From NCBI GenBank assembly GCA_006503475.1, contig RSEH01000084.1:99552-163551 (forward strand): a DNA stretch of 64,000 bases. Direction: 5' to 3'. Positions within the stretch are counted from its first letter, which is position 1. Each line of letters starts with the position of its first letter. This document shows, piece after piece, positions 45,781-55,600 of this stretch. The stretch is from Stentor roeselii. Taxonomy: Eukaryota; Ciliophora; Heterotrichea; Heterotrichida; Stentoridae. Under the pieces are notes generated by a model that saw only the letters and a list, made by a program, of their open reading frames with translations, made no database searches and had not been told where the DNA came from. The position numbers and the translations under genes are program-made.

Positions 45781-46056
45781 TCAAGTTGAATTCTCAACTT
45801 TTCTTTGACTATTAATCCAAATTCTATGCATTTCGAAGTCTCCTCTAAAAAACCCTTGACTAGCTTTAGACTTGACCGAGTTTTCTTCACTTAACGGAGG
45901 AAGTGCCAAAAAAGGTGCAGGCTCTCTTTCGGACCCACTAGCAACAAAAGAGTGCAAAGATTCATCATGTATGAAAGTTTCAATTGCGCTAGGCTGAACG
46001 ACGACATTAATTTCAGAGGCTTTTTCATGATTGCAGCAGACACACATGTTTCCCAT
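45781..46056 (-). CDS. Small MGNMCVCC lipid-anchored protein
   Basis: A 91-residue protein starting MGNMCVCCNHEK. Gly2 is a good myristoylation site, and Cys5, Cys7 and Cys8 could be palmitoylated or bind metal with the following His. The remainder is acidic to neutral and probably disordered ('ALPPLSEENSVKSK'), ending 'INSQRKVENST'. No domain. It is the third short MG-Cys protein within 4 kb but lacks the KVxVF tail of the other two. Confidence 0.66.
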   Translation of the reverse strand: MGNMCVCCNHEKASEINVVVQPSAIETFIHDESLHSFVASGSEREPAPFLALPPLSEENSVKSKASQGFFRGDFEMHRIWINSQRKVENST

Positions 46057-46128
46057 AATTATTCCATAACTAATTTGAAAATTAAGACAAATCAGTCAAG
46101 TTTGTTGAGAGAAAATGAATTATTATTA

Positions 46129-46359
46129 CTAAAAAGCACAGCAAGTGCACTTTGAATGTGTTTCGACTTCAGGAATCAAAACACTTTCAGATTTAATTGG
46201 ATGAAGATTGAAAAGAGTGACCATGCTTTCATGGTCATGCAACTGACGAGTCGCCACTGGACTACTGCCTTGGTCGGAGTACTTGTCTGGAGAAGCATTT
46301 TTATAACTTCTGATGCTTGATGTGCTGGAACTATGAAAAGATAATCTATTGATTTCCAT
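46129..46359 (-). CDS. Small Ser-rich protein with C-terminal CaaX-like CCAF
   Basis: A 76-residue protein (MEINRLSFHSSSTSS...). The last residues 'SKCTCCAF' end in C-C-A-F, which fits a CaaX box for prenylation (C, aliphatic-like, aliphatic, X), with two more Cys just upstream that could be palmitoylated. The rest is Ser-rich and disordered. A membrane anchor at the C-terminus would complement the N-terminal anchors of its neighbours. Function unknown. Confidence 0.6.
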   Translation of the reverse strand: MEINRLSFHSSSTSSIRSYKNASPDKYSDQGSSPVATRQLHDHESMVTLFNLHPIKSESVLIPEVETHSKCTCCAF

Positions 46360-46538
46360 TTCTATTCTTAAAAGCAGAAAAGAGAATTTAAGTCGTTTTT
46401 AGAGTTTTGTTGAATTAACTTAAAAAATAACACAATTCTCTGAATCTACCTCAAATTGAAATTTTCTATTTTAATCTAAAATAAAAAATTTCCTGAAACT
46501 GAATTTAAATCGATAAAATCATAAATAATCCTAACTAT

Positions 46539-47666
46539 CTAACATTTAATATGAATAATCCTGCTGCCTTGTTCCTCATAGCTTTGTTTGCTGATACACA
46601 TCTTCTGAAAGCTGCTTAAAGAAGCCAGAATACTTCCTCCAATCCAAACCGAGAACTCTCTTTCCGCAGGGTCAACAACGACAGGTTTGGTTCCAAGTGG
46701 TGCCAAAGACTGAACTTCCCTTCTAAGTCTTTCCTTAATTCCAGCAACAAGAGTAGTTCCTCCAACAAGTAAGATATGATCATAAAGTTCCTTTCGAATA
46801 TCCTGGTCACATTTCATGATACTTTCGAAGACCTTATGCTGAACTCCATCATCCCTGACTCCATAAAGATGAGGCTGGAAAAGTCCTTCAGCAGCTCTGA
46901 ATCGTTCGCCCTTGACGAGGACAGTGTTGCCGTCAGGCAGGTCGTAATAAACATCAGAAGGCGAATAAGCAGGCTCGTCAGGGCGGATTTCTCCGAGTTC
47001 TTCTCCGACTACGCAAAGTCTTTCTTTGATGCTGCGAACGATGTCGATTTCTTTCGGAGTCGTGAATGAGTAGCCTCTTTCGTCGAGAAGGTCACGAAGA
47101 AAGGCAGTCATTTCGCCACCTGCGAACTTCAGCTTGTTTATTGCGTGAACACAACTGTAACCTTCGTAGACTGGCACTGTGTGAGTACCTCCTTCTCCAC
47201 TGTCTACTACTATTCCGATTGTCTTTCCTGATGCGAAAAGACCTAAAGTCGCACCGATCACTGAGTAGTAGTTTTTTACTGTGAACTCCTCGAACATCAA
47301 CTCCATTATCTTTTCTTTCTTCTCTGGAGGGTTTAGAGGAGGCTCGGATAATAGCACTGTGTGCTCCTCTGGCGCTACTTTTAACTCGTTGTAAAATGCT
47401 GAGTGCCAGACTTTAGAGATGTCTTCCCAACTCTGTACCTGGCGATCCAGCATAGGTTTTGACATATTAAGTAATCCCCGCATAGATAACGCTTCACTTC
47501 CAACATAAGCATCCCTCATATCCATGCCAATCATAATGCCCGGAACTCTAGGTTTGCCAACAAGAGTATTAAAAACACTTCGAGGAGCATCATCTCCAGC
47601 GAATCCACATTTGCTGGTATGAGTTCCAATATCAAGTACGACAACTGCCTGTTCATCAACTTCCAT
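46539..47666 (-). CDS. Divergent actin / actin-related protein
   Basis: Exactly 375 residues when the ATG at 47666 (MEVDEQAVVV) is used; the longer frame begins with TTG. Actin landmarks are present: 'LDIGTHTSKCGFAGDDAPR' (phosphate loop 1), 'HTVLLSEPPLNPPEKKEK', 'IVVDSGEGGTHTVPVYEGY' (phosphate loop 2), 'HILLVGGTTLVAGI' and 'FSVWIGGSILASLSSFQKM'. The ends differ from conventional actin: the tail is 'SRIIHIKC' without the final Phe, and loop 1 is altered. It is likely a lineage-specific actin paralogue; ability to polymerise is not shown. Divergent from the sorting-nexin gene. Confidence 0.93.
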   Translation of the reverse strand: MEVDEQAVVVLDIGTHTSKCGFAGDDAPRSVFNTLVGKPRVPGIMIGMDMRDAYVGSEALSMRGLLNMSKPMLDRQVQSWEDISKVWHSAFYNELKVAPEEHTVLLSEPPLNPPEKKEKIMELMFEEFTVKNYYSVIGATLGLFASGKTIGIVVDSGEGGTHTVPVYEGYSCVHAINKLKFAGGEMTAFLRDLLDERGYSFTTPKEIDIVRSIKERLCVVGEELGEIRPDEPAYSPSDVYYDLPDGNTVLVKGERFRAAEGLFQPHLYGVRDDGVQHKVFESIMKCDQDIRKELYDHILLVGGTTLVAGIKERLRREVQSLAPLGTKPVVVDPAEREFSVWIGGSILASLSSFQKMCISKQSYEEQGSRIIHIKC

Positions 47667-47769
47667 ATTTATTAAAAGCATAAACCTTTCCAATTCCACA
47701 ACCAAACAAAATTCCTCTTCTTTCTAATAAAGACTCTCAAATTTTTCTCCTGTAGAATGAAATATTAAA

Positions 47770-49410
47770 ATGTCTGACGACGAGAATGAGGACTACATGA
47801 TCAACGCTGAAAGAGCAGCAAAGCAAAGGTACTTAAATGAAGAAGTGATCGACCTCAGCTATGACCCGAGCTTATTCATGGATTTCATTTCGAAGGTAAA
47901 AGAGCCCAACATTGACCTTTGGACATTTGAAGAACTTCAAGACATCGTCAGTAAGTTCAAAATGAAGCATAGACCAGGAGACTCTTTAGAAGTGCCCAGG
48001 CCCAGGATGACAACGCAGCCTGAACCAGAACAGGAAGTTGAACATCGACATGAACCCCAAGTGGCCAATGTCGCTCCTCAGGTTCACAGTGAAAAACCTG
48101 AGAATCGTCCTGAATCTTTAAAGAAATCAGAACCAGCTGGTAATGTTCTTTCAAATCCTGTTAGCAGTCCTTCTAATCCTGTTGTTCCTTCAAGTTCTTC
48201 TGTGCCTTCAGCAGCTTTAGTGCCTTCAGGAGCTTTAGTGTCTTCTACAACACCCTCTGCACCTTTAGCACCTTCTGCGGGTTTAGTTGAAGAAGTGAAG
48301 CAGGAGCCTTCTGTGTTGAAAAGCAAAGAAGTGGAAAAAAATGGACTTGTTTTTTGCACAGAACTTAAAGTGATGGTCAGCAAGCCTACTGTGACTGGAG
48401 GAGGACTGTTTTCAAAGAAATACGTTGTTTATACGGTGACCACTGATCCATTCAACTGGTCAGTCCAAAGACGCTACAGTGACTTCTTGTGGCTCAGGTC
48501 AAGTCTTCTCACAGTGAACCTAGCTTCATACCTTCCACCTTTACCAGAAAAAAAGACCAAAGGGAACCTGGAAGAAAAAACAATAAACAAACGTCAACAA
48601 TTTCTAAATCAATTCATGGTAGTCCTTACAAAAGACCCAGTAATGCTCGGTAGTTCAACAGTTGAGTCTTTTTTACGTGAAACTGACGAGAAAAAGTTCA
48701 AAAAACAGGTAAAATCCTCGAAATTCAAAAAACCTGAAACAGTTGTCCAGACAATCAACCCCAACGGAGAAGCCTTCGTCGATTACTCCGACTGTTCTAA
48801 AGTTTACGACCCGCAAGAAAGATACACAAGCCAAGCCGAGATCCTTACTAAAAAAATAAAACATCGCTGTTCAATCCTCATGGATTCCGAGCGAAAACTC
48901 GCCGACTCCTTAAAAAAATACGCAGAAAACATAAAAGAACTTCAAGAAACTCAGTCAAAAATTCCTAATAATGAAGCAAATTCGACTATTTGTGCATCTA
49001 TTTATGAAAGTTTGATGAAGTGGTCAGAACATGAACTAGAAAATATTTTAGGAATCAATTCTTCTTTGAGGATTCCTTTTTCCTATTCTCATAAAGAAAT
49101 GGAAGTTTTGAAAGAAATGCTGAAAGAAAGGAAAAATGTTTATTCGAACTACCGCAATTTGGAAGCGAAGCAAAGACCTGATAAGCCTCGAGATGCTTTA
49201 GAAAGAAGCAAGGAAATTTATGGGTACTACAATTTTAAAGTGCAAAGAGAAGTTGACAGAGTGATGAAAGATGAAACCGAACTGGGCATGAGACACTTCC
49301 ACAACACGGCAAAGACCCAGGCTGAACGAGTTACCAAGTTTCACATGATTTGGGGAACTCTTATGCAGAAACTTTCTGACATGAAGTTCGACCTGGAAAA
49401 TAACAGTTAA
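47770..49410 (+). CDS. PX-BAR sorting nexin
   Basis: A 546-residue protein. Residues 1-85 are acidic, 86-190 form a Pro/Ser/Ala-rich linker with 'SSSVPSAALVPSGALVSS' type repeats, and about 200-310 is a PX domain with 'RRYSDFLWLRSSL', 'LPPLPEKK' and 'RQQFLNQFM', the phosphoinositide-binding layout of SNX1/SNX2/Vps5. Residues 340-546 are helical, fitting a BAR domain. Role: endosome tubulation and retromer-type sorting. The exact family member is not fixed. It converges on the kinesin gene with 7 bp between stops. Confidence 0.9.
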   Translation: MSDDENEDYMINAERAAKQRYLNEEVIDLSYDPSLFMDFISKVKEPNIDLWTFEELQDIVSKFKMKHRPGDSLEVPRPRMTTQPEPEQEVEHRHEPQVANVAPQVHSEKPENRPESLKKSEPAGNVLSNPVSSPSNPVVPSSSSVPSAALVPSGALVSSTTPSAPLAPSAGLVEEVKQEPSVLKSKEVEKNGLVFCTELKVMVSKPTVTGGGLFSKKYVVYTVTTDPFNWSVQRRYSDFLWLRSSLLTVNLASYLPPLPEKKTKGNLEEKTINKRQQFLNQFMVVLTKDPVMLGSSTVESFLRETDEKKFKKQVKSSKFKKPETVVQTINPNGEAFVDYSDCSKVYDPQERYTSQAEILTKKIKHRCSILMDSERKLADSLKKYAENIKELQETQSKIPNNEANSTICASIYESLMKWSEHELENILGINSSLRIPFSYSHKEMEVLKEMLKERKNVYSNYRNLEAKQRPDKPRDALERSKEIYGYYNFKVQREVDRVMKDETELGMRHFHNTAKTQAERVTKFHMIWGTLMQKLSDMKFDLENNS

Positions 49411-49417
49411 GACTTAC

Positions 49418-51457
49418 CTAATCATCACTGCTACTCTCAGAGTTTTCAGCTTTCTTGTTGCTGTGATATTCAGCAATTTTCTTCTTTTTCAACTCATTTT
49501 CTATAATCCGACGATTTTCCGCCTCTCTCCTAGCGACTTGGTTTCTAAGATTTTCCAGTTCTTCCTCAATTTTTTTCCTTTGTTTAAACTCTTCTACAAC
49601 TTTTCTTTTTTCTTCAGCTTCTCTTCTTTTTTTTGAGTCATCAGCAGCTTTTTTTTTAGCATCTTCTTCAGCTTTTCTTTTATTTTCCTCAAGGTTTCTA
49701 AGTTCTTTTCTGAATTGTTCCTTTCGATAAATTTCAATTTCAGCGATTTTGTTAAGTCTAGCTTGAATACTTCGAAGTTCTTTTTTTCTCGCTTCAGCTT
49801 CTTTGATTTCGTCGTTGACTGCAGGGTTATCAACGACGACATTATTAACTCTATATCTCATGTTCATTCTTTTCGGAAGGTCTGGACTTTTGTGAGTTGG
49901 AGTCACACTGTTGACTAAAGAAGAAGCTCCTGATCTGTAATTTTGACTGAAGCCGAGGCCTGACTGGCTTTTTTGCGTTAGTTTCGCTTTGGGCATGGGA
50001 GAGCTGTGCTCGCAAGGCCCTGATTTTCCGCAGTCATCGCAGGGTCTTCGGATTGCTTGACCTGCCGATTCTTTGAATGGCTTTCGAGAACTGGATCTTG
50101 AGTAACTTGACTTGTAGTCTGAACCTTTGTCGGTCTCAGGCTTTTGGCTCTCGTCGTAACGCATCACGAAAAAACCGTCGGAGTTGCCTTGAGTCCCGAT
50201 GTTTTGAAGCTCGATTCGAAGACGCTTGTTTTCTTCTTTTAAACGCTCTACTTCTTCTATTGTTACGTTGTGATGGATTGTTTTTAACTTTTGGTTTTCC
50301 TCGGTTAGACGCCAGATACGCTGTTCTAACTCTTGAAGACCACCTTTGCGCTTTAGGTTTAGTAAGGTTTTTAGGTGCTGGATTTCTTTTTGGAGTTTGG
50401 TGATTACCACATCATTAGTAGCCGAAATTTCATTTTTCTTAACCTTAACCATGACCTGTTTCGCCCTATCAGCGAATTTGAGTGTGCTAATAGTTTCCTC
50501 AACATATTGATCAACAGGCGAAACCGTCGCAATAAGTATAGTCCGAGTATTAACTCCCAAAGAGTCCTGCAAAAGCCTAGTAAGCTTCGAATCCCGATAA
50601 GGCACATGACTGACATTTCCAGTTCCCAAAGCATGAATGACTTTTCCAAGAGCCGTCAAAGACTTATTAATTTGAGTAAGTTCCTTGATATGTTCAACAG
50701 CCATGACTCCTTGTTTATCATATTTTTCAGATCCTGCCAAATCACAAAAGTTTATCTTCGCTTTTTTTAAAGCACCTCGTTTATTAGCTTTGTCACTTTC
50801 AATAAGCATCTGAAACAAAGTATGCGACCTGCTGCTTTGCATATTAAATCTTGTCTGCCTCACAGCGCGATTTTGCTCTCCTTTATTGATGAGCAATGCG
50901 CAGTCCTGTGAATTTTCCGCAACGAATTCAGCTAAACCTTCAACAAAGATGCCGAAAAATTTATTTTCCCTGATTCTTAAGACCTTGTCTCGTTTTGGGT
51001 CTTGAAGAAGGTCGAAGAGGTGTTCATTGTAGATTTGGATGAAGGAACAGTAGTAAGTAAGACTTTTTCCTATTGAATCTTGGAAGATCTTTTCAATTGA
51101 ATGAGGAATCAGTCCTCGTGTCGGACTTTGATAAAAGGCTGAGTCGCCTGAACCGAACATCGTGTAAGTTTTTCCTGTCCCTGTCTGCCCATATGCGAAA
51201 ATCGTGCAGTTGAAGCCTTTTAGAGTAGAGGACAGTGCTGGGGATACGAATTCGTAAATTTCTTCTTGTGTTGAAGACTCGTCGAATACTTGGTCGTATG
51301 TGCTTCGAATGTAATGGTCTGAGTCGATCACTTGGATTGTTTTTTTCTGATTGGGGATTACCTCGGTTATTGAAATTATGCTCGTACTTGCGCCGTCTAT
51401 TGGTAAGATCGGACGCACTCTTATTGCAACTTTCAGATGCTCTTGATCATTTTCCAT
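49418..51457 (-). CDS. N-terminal kinesin motor protein
   Basis: A 679-residue protein. The motor (about 7-345) has P-loop 'GQTGTGKT' at 90-97, switch I 'NMQSSRSH' near 206, switch II 'DLAGSEK' near 240, and 'INKSLTALGKVIHAL' and 'VPYRDSKLTRLLQDSLG'. All ATPase residues are intact, so it should be an active microtubule motor, probably plus-end directed given the N-terminal motor. A short coiled coil (about 355-425) and a Ser-rich linker with a Cys/His cluster ('CDDCGKSGPCEHS') follow. The C-terminal helix (about 550-660) is very rich in Lys/Glu/Arg. The subfamily is not clear. Confidence 0.95.
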   Translation of the reverse strand: MENDQEHLKVAIRVRPILPIDGASTSIISITEVIPNQKKTIQVIDSDHYIRSTYDQVFDESSTQEEIYEFVSPALSSTLKGFNCTIFAYGQTGTGKTYTMFGSGDSAFYQSPTRGLIPHSIEKIFQDSIGKSLTYYCSFIQIYNEHLFDLLQDPKRDKVLRIRENKFFGIFVEGLAEFVAENSQDCALLINKGEQNRAVRQTRFNMQSSRSHTLFQMLIESDKANKRGALKKAKINFCDLAGSEKYDKQGVMAVEHIKELTQINKSLTALGKVIHALGTGNVSHVPYRDSKLTRLLQDSLGVNTRTILIATVSPVDQYVEETISTLKFADRAKQVMVKVKKNEISATNDVVITKLQKEIQHLKTLLNLKRKGGLQELEQRIWRLTEENQKLKTIHHNVTIEEVERLKEENKRLRIELQNIGTQGNSDGFFVMRYDESQKPETDKGSDYKSSYSRSSSRKPFKESAGQAIRRPCDDCGKSGPCEHSSPMPKAKLTQKSQSGLGFSQNYRSGASSLVNSVTPTHKSPDLPKRMNMRYRVNNVVVDNPAVNDEIKEAEARKKELRSIQARLNKIAEIEIYRKEQFRKELRNLEENKRKAEEDAKKKAADDSKKRREAEEKRKVVEEFKQRKKIEEELENLRNQVARREAENRRIIENELKKKKIAEYHSNKKAENSESSSDD

Positions 51458-51607
51458 CGATTTTATAATACCGAGATTTATTTAAGTTTTAAAATTTCTT
51501 CACTTGAAGACCTTCGAAAATTCTAAAAAATTTTAACTTTTTCAAGAATTTATTCAGTTTCCAGAAAATCAACCCATTTTCCTAAAGATCGAAATCTTTA
51601 CTTATAA
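51458..51607. promoter_or_regulatory. Divergent promoter region, kinesin / RAE1
   Basis: 150 bp of AT-rich DNA between opposed starts, with TATAAAT directly before the RAE1 ATG and ATTATAAAA near the kinesin ATG. The TATA-like strings are visible; promoter use is inferred. Confidence 0.4.
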
Positions 51608-52636
51608 ATGATAAGAAGCAATACCATAAACAAACCAAACGACCCTTCAGTCGTCCAGCCTCCAAGTGACACAGTTCAATGTTTAAAGTGGGCTCCAAAT
51701 CCCCAGCTCAGTCTTCTCTGCGGAAGTTCCTGGGGTGGTCAATCAACGATTTGGGAAATCAACAGTCAAGGCGCGAGCCAACTAAAAGCGACAGTAAGTT
51801 CACCAGAGCCAGTGCTTTCCTGTTCTTGGAAAAGTGACATTTCGTCGATATTTCTCGGTGGATGTGACAATCAAGTGAAGATATGGGACTTGCCTACGAA
51901 CTCAACAAGACAAATAGGAAGTCACAATTCCGCAGTTCGAGAAGTGATGTGGTGTGAACAGATCAATCACGTCATTTCTGGATCTTGGGACTCGACTGTT
52001 TGCTTCTGGGACACGCGATCACCTAACGCCACGTCGTCAGTCAACATCGGATGCAGAGTTTTCGGAATGGCTTTGCGATACCCGCTTCTGGTGGCGATCT
52101 TGTCAGATAAAAAACATGCTGTTTGGAACCTTCAGTGGCTTCAACAAGGAAGGAACCAGCCTGATATTCAAGTGGACACTAATGTGAAAGTTCAGTTCAA
52201 AAGTGTTGACTGCTATAGTGATGGAAGTGGATTTTCAATGGGACTTATTGAAGGAAGATGCGCCATGAAGAAAATTAATCCCACGAGTTATAAGGCGGAA
52301 AATGACTTCACTTTTAAGTGTCATCGAGATAATACGAGTCAGTCGGCTTTTGCGGTCAATTCTATCGCTTTTAACCAGGCACATGGAACTTTTGCTACTG
52401 GGGGAAGTGACTCGTCGGTTATTTTTTGGGATCGCTTTGCGAAGCAGTGCTTGAAAACTTTTACGGGACTTGATGGACCTGTCACTGCCATGGACTTTAA
52501 AGTTGATGGAAGCCTCTTTGCCTATGCTACGGGGTACGACTGGGCCAAGGGTCCAGAAGGTGCAGGAAGCGTGGTTCCAAAGATCTCTTACCGAGTCTCC
52601 ACTGATGACAGCAAGCCGAAACAAGCATTTAAGTAA
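51608..52636 (+). CDS. RAE1: mRNA export factor RAE1/Gle2
   Basis: A 342-residue WD40 protein of the usual RAE1 length (about 350-370). Family-specific blocks are 'QCLKWAPNP---LLCGSSWGG', 'SGSWDSTVCFWDTRSP', 'IEGRCAMKKI', 'FTFKCHRDNTSQSAFAVNSIAFN', 'GTFATGGSDSSVIFWD' and 'FAYATGYDWAKGPEG'. RAE1 binds a GLEBS motif in Nup98 at the nuclear pore, aids mRNA export and also acts in the spindle. It forms one seven-bladed propeller. Its stop lies 22 bp from the convergent stop of the giant Cys-repeat gene. Confidence 0.95.
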   Translation: MIRSNTINKPNDPSVVQPPSDTVQCLKWAPNPQLSLLCGSSWGGQSTIWEINSQGASQLKATVSSPEPVLSCSWKSDISSIFLGGCDNQVKIWDLPTNSTRQIGSHNSAVREVMWCEQINHVISGSWDSTVCFWDTRSPNATSSVNIGCRVFGMALRYPLLVAILSDKKHAVWNLQWLQQGRNQPDIQVDTNVKVQFKSVDCYSDGSGFSMGLIEGRCAMKKINPTSYKAENDFTFKCHRDNTSQSAFAVNSIAFNQAHGTFATGGSDSSVIFWDRFAKQCLKTFTGLDGPVTAMDFKVDGSLFAYATGYDWAKGPEGAGSVVPKISYRVSTDDSKPKQAFK

Positions 52637-52658
52637 CTTTTTGAATTCTAATCTAAGT

Positions 52659-55600
52659 CTACTGATTTTCTTCAATCATCTTATTCACCATGGTCGAAGA
52701 CCTTCCAGCGATCAAAGCACTATCAGGTTCTTTTCCAATCTTAGTAGAAAATGAGAGCTCTCTCGATTTTCTGAATTTTTTCCACATTTTCACCAAGGAC
52801 TTCACCGTGTAATAAATGCAGACCATCATCTGTGCACACATCGCGCAAAGGACTGAGTAAATAATCACGTCTTCCACGTCTTGCACTTCGAAGAGGTTTT
52901 TGTCGTCAAGGAAGAAAATGCTTGCTATGAACGCGTTGATCACGCAAATTTCTCCAACGAATTCAGAGAAAAGAATTAATGGCTCTTTGAACGGGCGATA
53001 GTAACTAAGGTACATCAGTTGAATCACGGAAAATAAGATGTTTAGAGAAATTTGAAGGCCGGGGTAGTCGTTTAGGTAGATTTGGACTAACATAAATTCT
53101 AGTCTTCTAAAGAAGTAGATTGGGTAAAACATGTAGCCCATCATGCCTTGGTCTTCTCTGAATTCTGAAAAGAAACTGCCGTATTTCTTGGATATTTCAG
53201 GGATTGTGAAGTAAGAGTGGTATTTGCAGATTAAGAATAAGAGGACTAGAGGAGTCAGTCCTACGAAGACCTAAGTAAAGGTTACGAAGGCAGATGCTGC
53301 TGATATGTAGTTGAAGTATCCTTGATCTTCAATTCTAACAGTCTAAATAAAACCTACCGAAGTAATCTGAATCAATGCAAAAATCCCAATTTCCAAATAA
53401 ATCTGTATCCAGAACCTCAAAAAGAAACTAAACTTATAATTGCTAAGAGCTTTCAAACAAATCCCACTAATTTTCCTAATTCTAGAAAGTCCAAAAAGCA
53501 CAGGAATCATAAAAACAAAGAACAAGAAAATAATAACATTTTTCCCAAAATTAACCCAAAAAAGTGACGTAGAAAATCCAAAGTCTCTAGCTTCAAAGTA
53601 CGGAATAGAAGTAGAATTCCCTGAAAAGATCATCTGAATGAAATTAGGAATAATGTTAAATCCTCCAATAGACCTTGCAAAATCCTTGATTCTTTGAGTA
53701 TAAGGAATGGAATTCAAAGGCATGTAGATAATCATGTGAATCGTATTGACCAGTACCCAAGAAGCTGCAGGGTTTGAGACTATTGCGGAACTTGACACTG
53801 AAGAAGAAACAGCTCCTTGTGCCATTGACTCAATAGCAGAGAAGGTGTTTTGTTGCATGGTGTATGCGAAGTTTATGCTGTACATGCCCAGTTCAGAGTT
53901 TTCTTTACTGTAAAGCGGGTACTTCGTGACTGTGATGTTCACTGATGACGGAATTGAACTACTTGAATTCGCCTTTGGAGTTATGATGAAAGTCAAGTTG
54001 TCTTTGTTAGTAAAAGAAAAGTCATGTGATTTGTTGTTAAAAAGCACTTCAAAGTCACTTTTTGTCAAAACTTCAGCAGGCTGCTCGTTGAAGGTCAACT
54101 GAATCGAGTAATAACCAAGGTCTTCTAACGTGAAGTAAAAAAAAGACTCAACACAAGACAAGTCAATTGATTTGTAACCAGGACTGCAAACGCAAAGTCC
54201 TTCTGTTAAATACGCTTTTTCATCACATGATGTGCAGGTCAGGTTTTTCGAGCATGTGAGGCAGAGGTTAGGGCACGAGACACAATAATCATTAAGAAAA
54301 ATTTCATTTTTTCCACAAATTGCTTTACATTTTCCTTCTATCTTGTACCCAGGACAAGCTTTGCAGTTAATGTCTTGGTCAGTTTCATAGTAAAAACCAG
54401 TTTTGCATAGACAACTACCGTTTGAGTTCAGTTCTGTGTTATTTCCAATGCAAGTCAAACAATTTGAACCGTCTTCGCATAATCCACATCGAAAATAACA
54501 CTCTTCGCATGAGTCTTCGAATAAAAGTAATGAGTCATTCCAGTAACCTGCTTGGCACTCGCATCTGCCTTGAGAGTTGACTGAAGCGGAATTCGCTGTG
54601 CATGTCAAACAGGTTGAGTTGTTTGAACAACTTGAACATTCAGGCATGCATGAAAGGCAGACATCTGGAGATATGAGCTCGGTTTCATTGTAGAAACCTG
54701 CTTCGCATTCGCATTTACCGTTTGAGTTTGGATTCGAGTTTATTGCTGAACAGGTTAAACAGGAATTTTCATTTGAACAGGTTAGACACTCAAGTCCGCA
54801 ATTCAAACATATTGATTCTTTCATATAGAAACCGTCTCTACATTTGCATAAATCTGAAACTATTTCCATCTTTAAGTCAGTGCAAGTCAAGCATTTCGAA
54901 GCACTAGTGCAGGTCAAGCAACCTTCAGGACAGACTTTACATCCAGTTGTAGAAGTCAATGAAGCAGTTCCAAAGTAGCCATCTTTACACTTACAAACTC
55001 CACCAAATATCTCTGCATTCGGGTCTATGCAGGCAGTACAAGAGATTTCATCACACTCAGAGCAGCCAGGTTGGCACTGATAACAAGAAGAAGTAGTAGT
55101 TAATGAAGGAGTTCCTAGAAATCCACTTTTACATTTGCACTCTGCTGAAATAACCTCAGCATTCGGATCAAAGCAAGAAGTGCAGGACGATCCATCCAAG
55201 CAGGTTTTACATTTCGAAGGGCATGCAAGGCATGCAGTGCTTGGCCCTGTCGAGGGAGAACCATAAAACCCAAATGGACATTCGCAAACACCGCTAAATG
55301 GAATGGCTACTGGATCCCAACAACTCGTACATTGAGAAGAAGAAGTGCAAGAGGAACATATACTTGGACATGAATTGCAGATGCTGGAAAGTGATGTTAT
55401 TGATCCGTAATATCCTGATTTGCAAAAACAAGCATTAGCTATGAATTCAGAGTTTGCGTCCGCACAGCTGTCACACATATCCCCAGAGGAGCAACTTGAG
55501 CATCCTACCCCGCACGCGATACATCCATTTATGCTTGAATCAATTGAAGGAGTTCCGTAATGTGCTGATTTGCAAATGCAGTCTGCTCCTGAAACTATAG

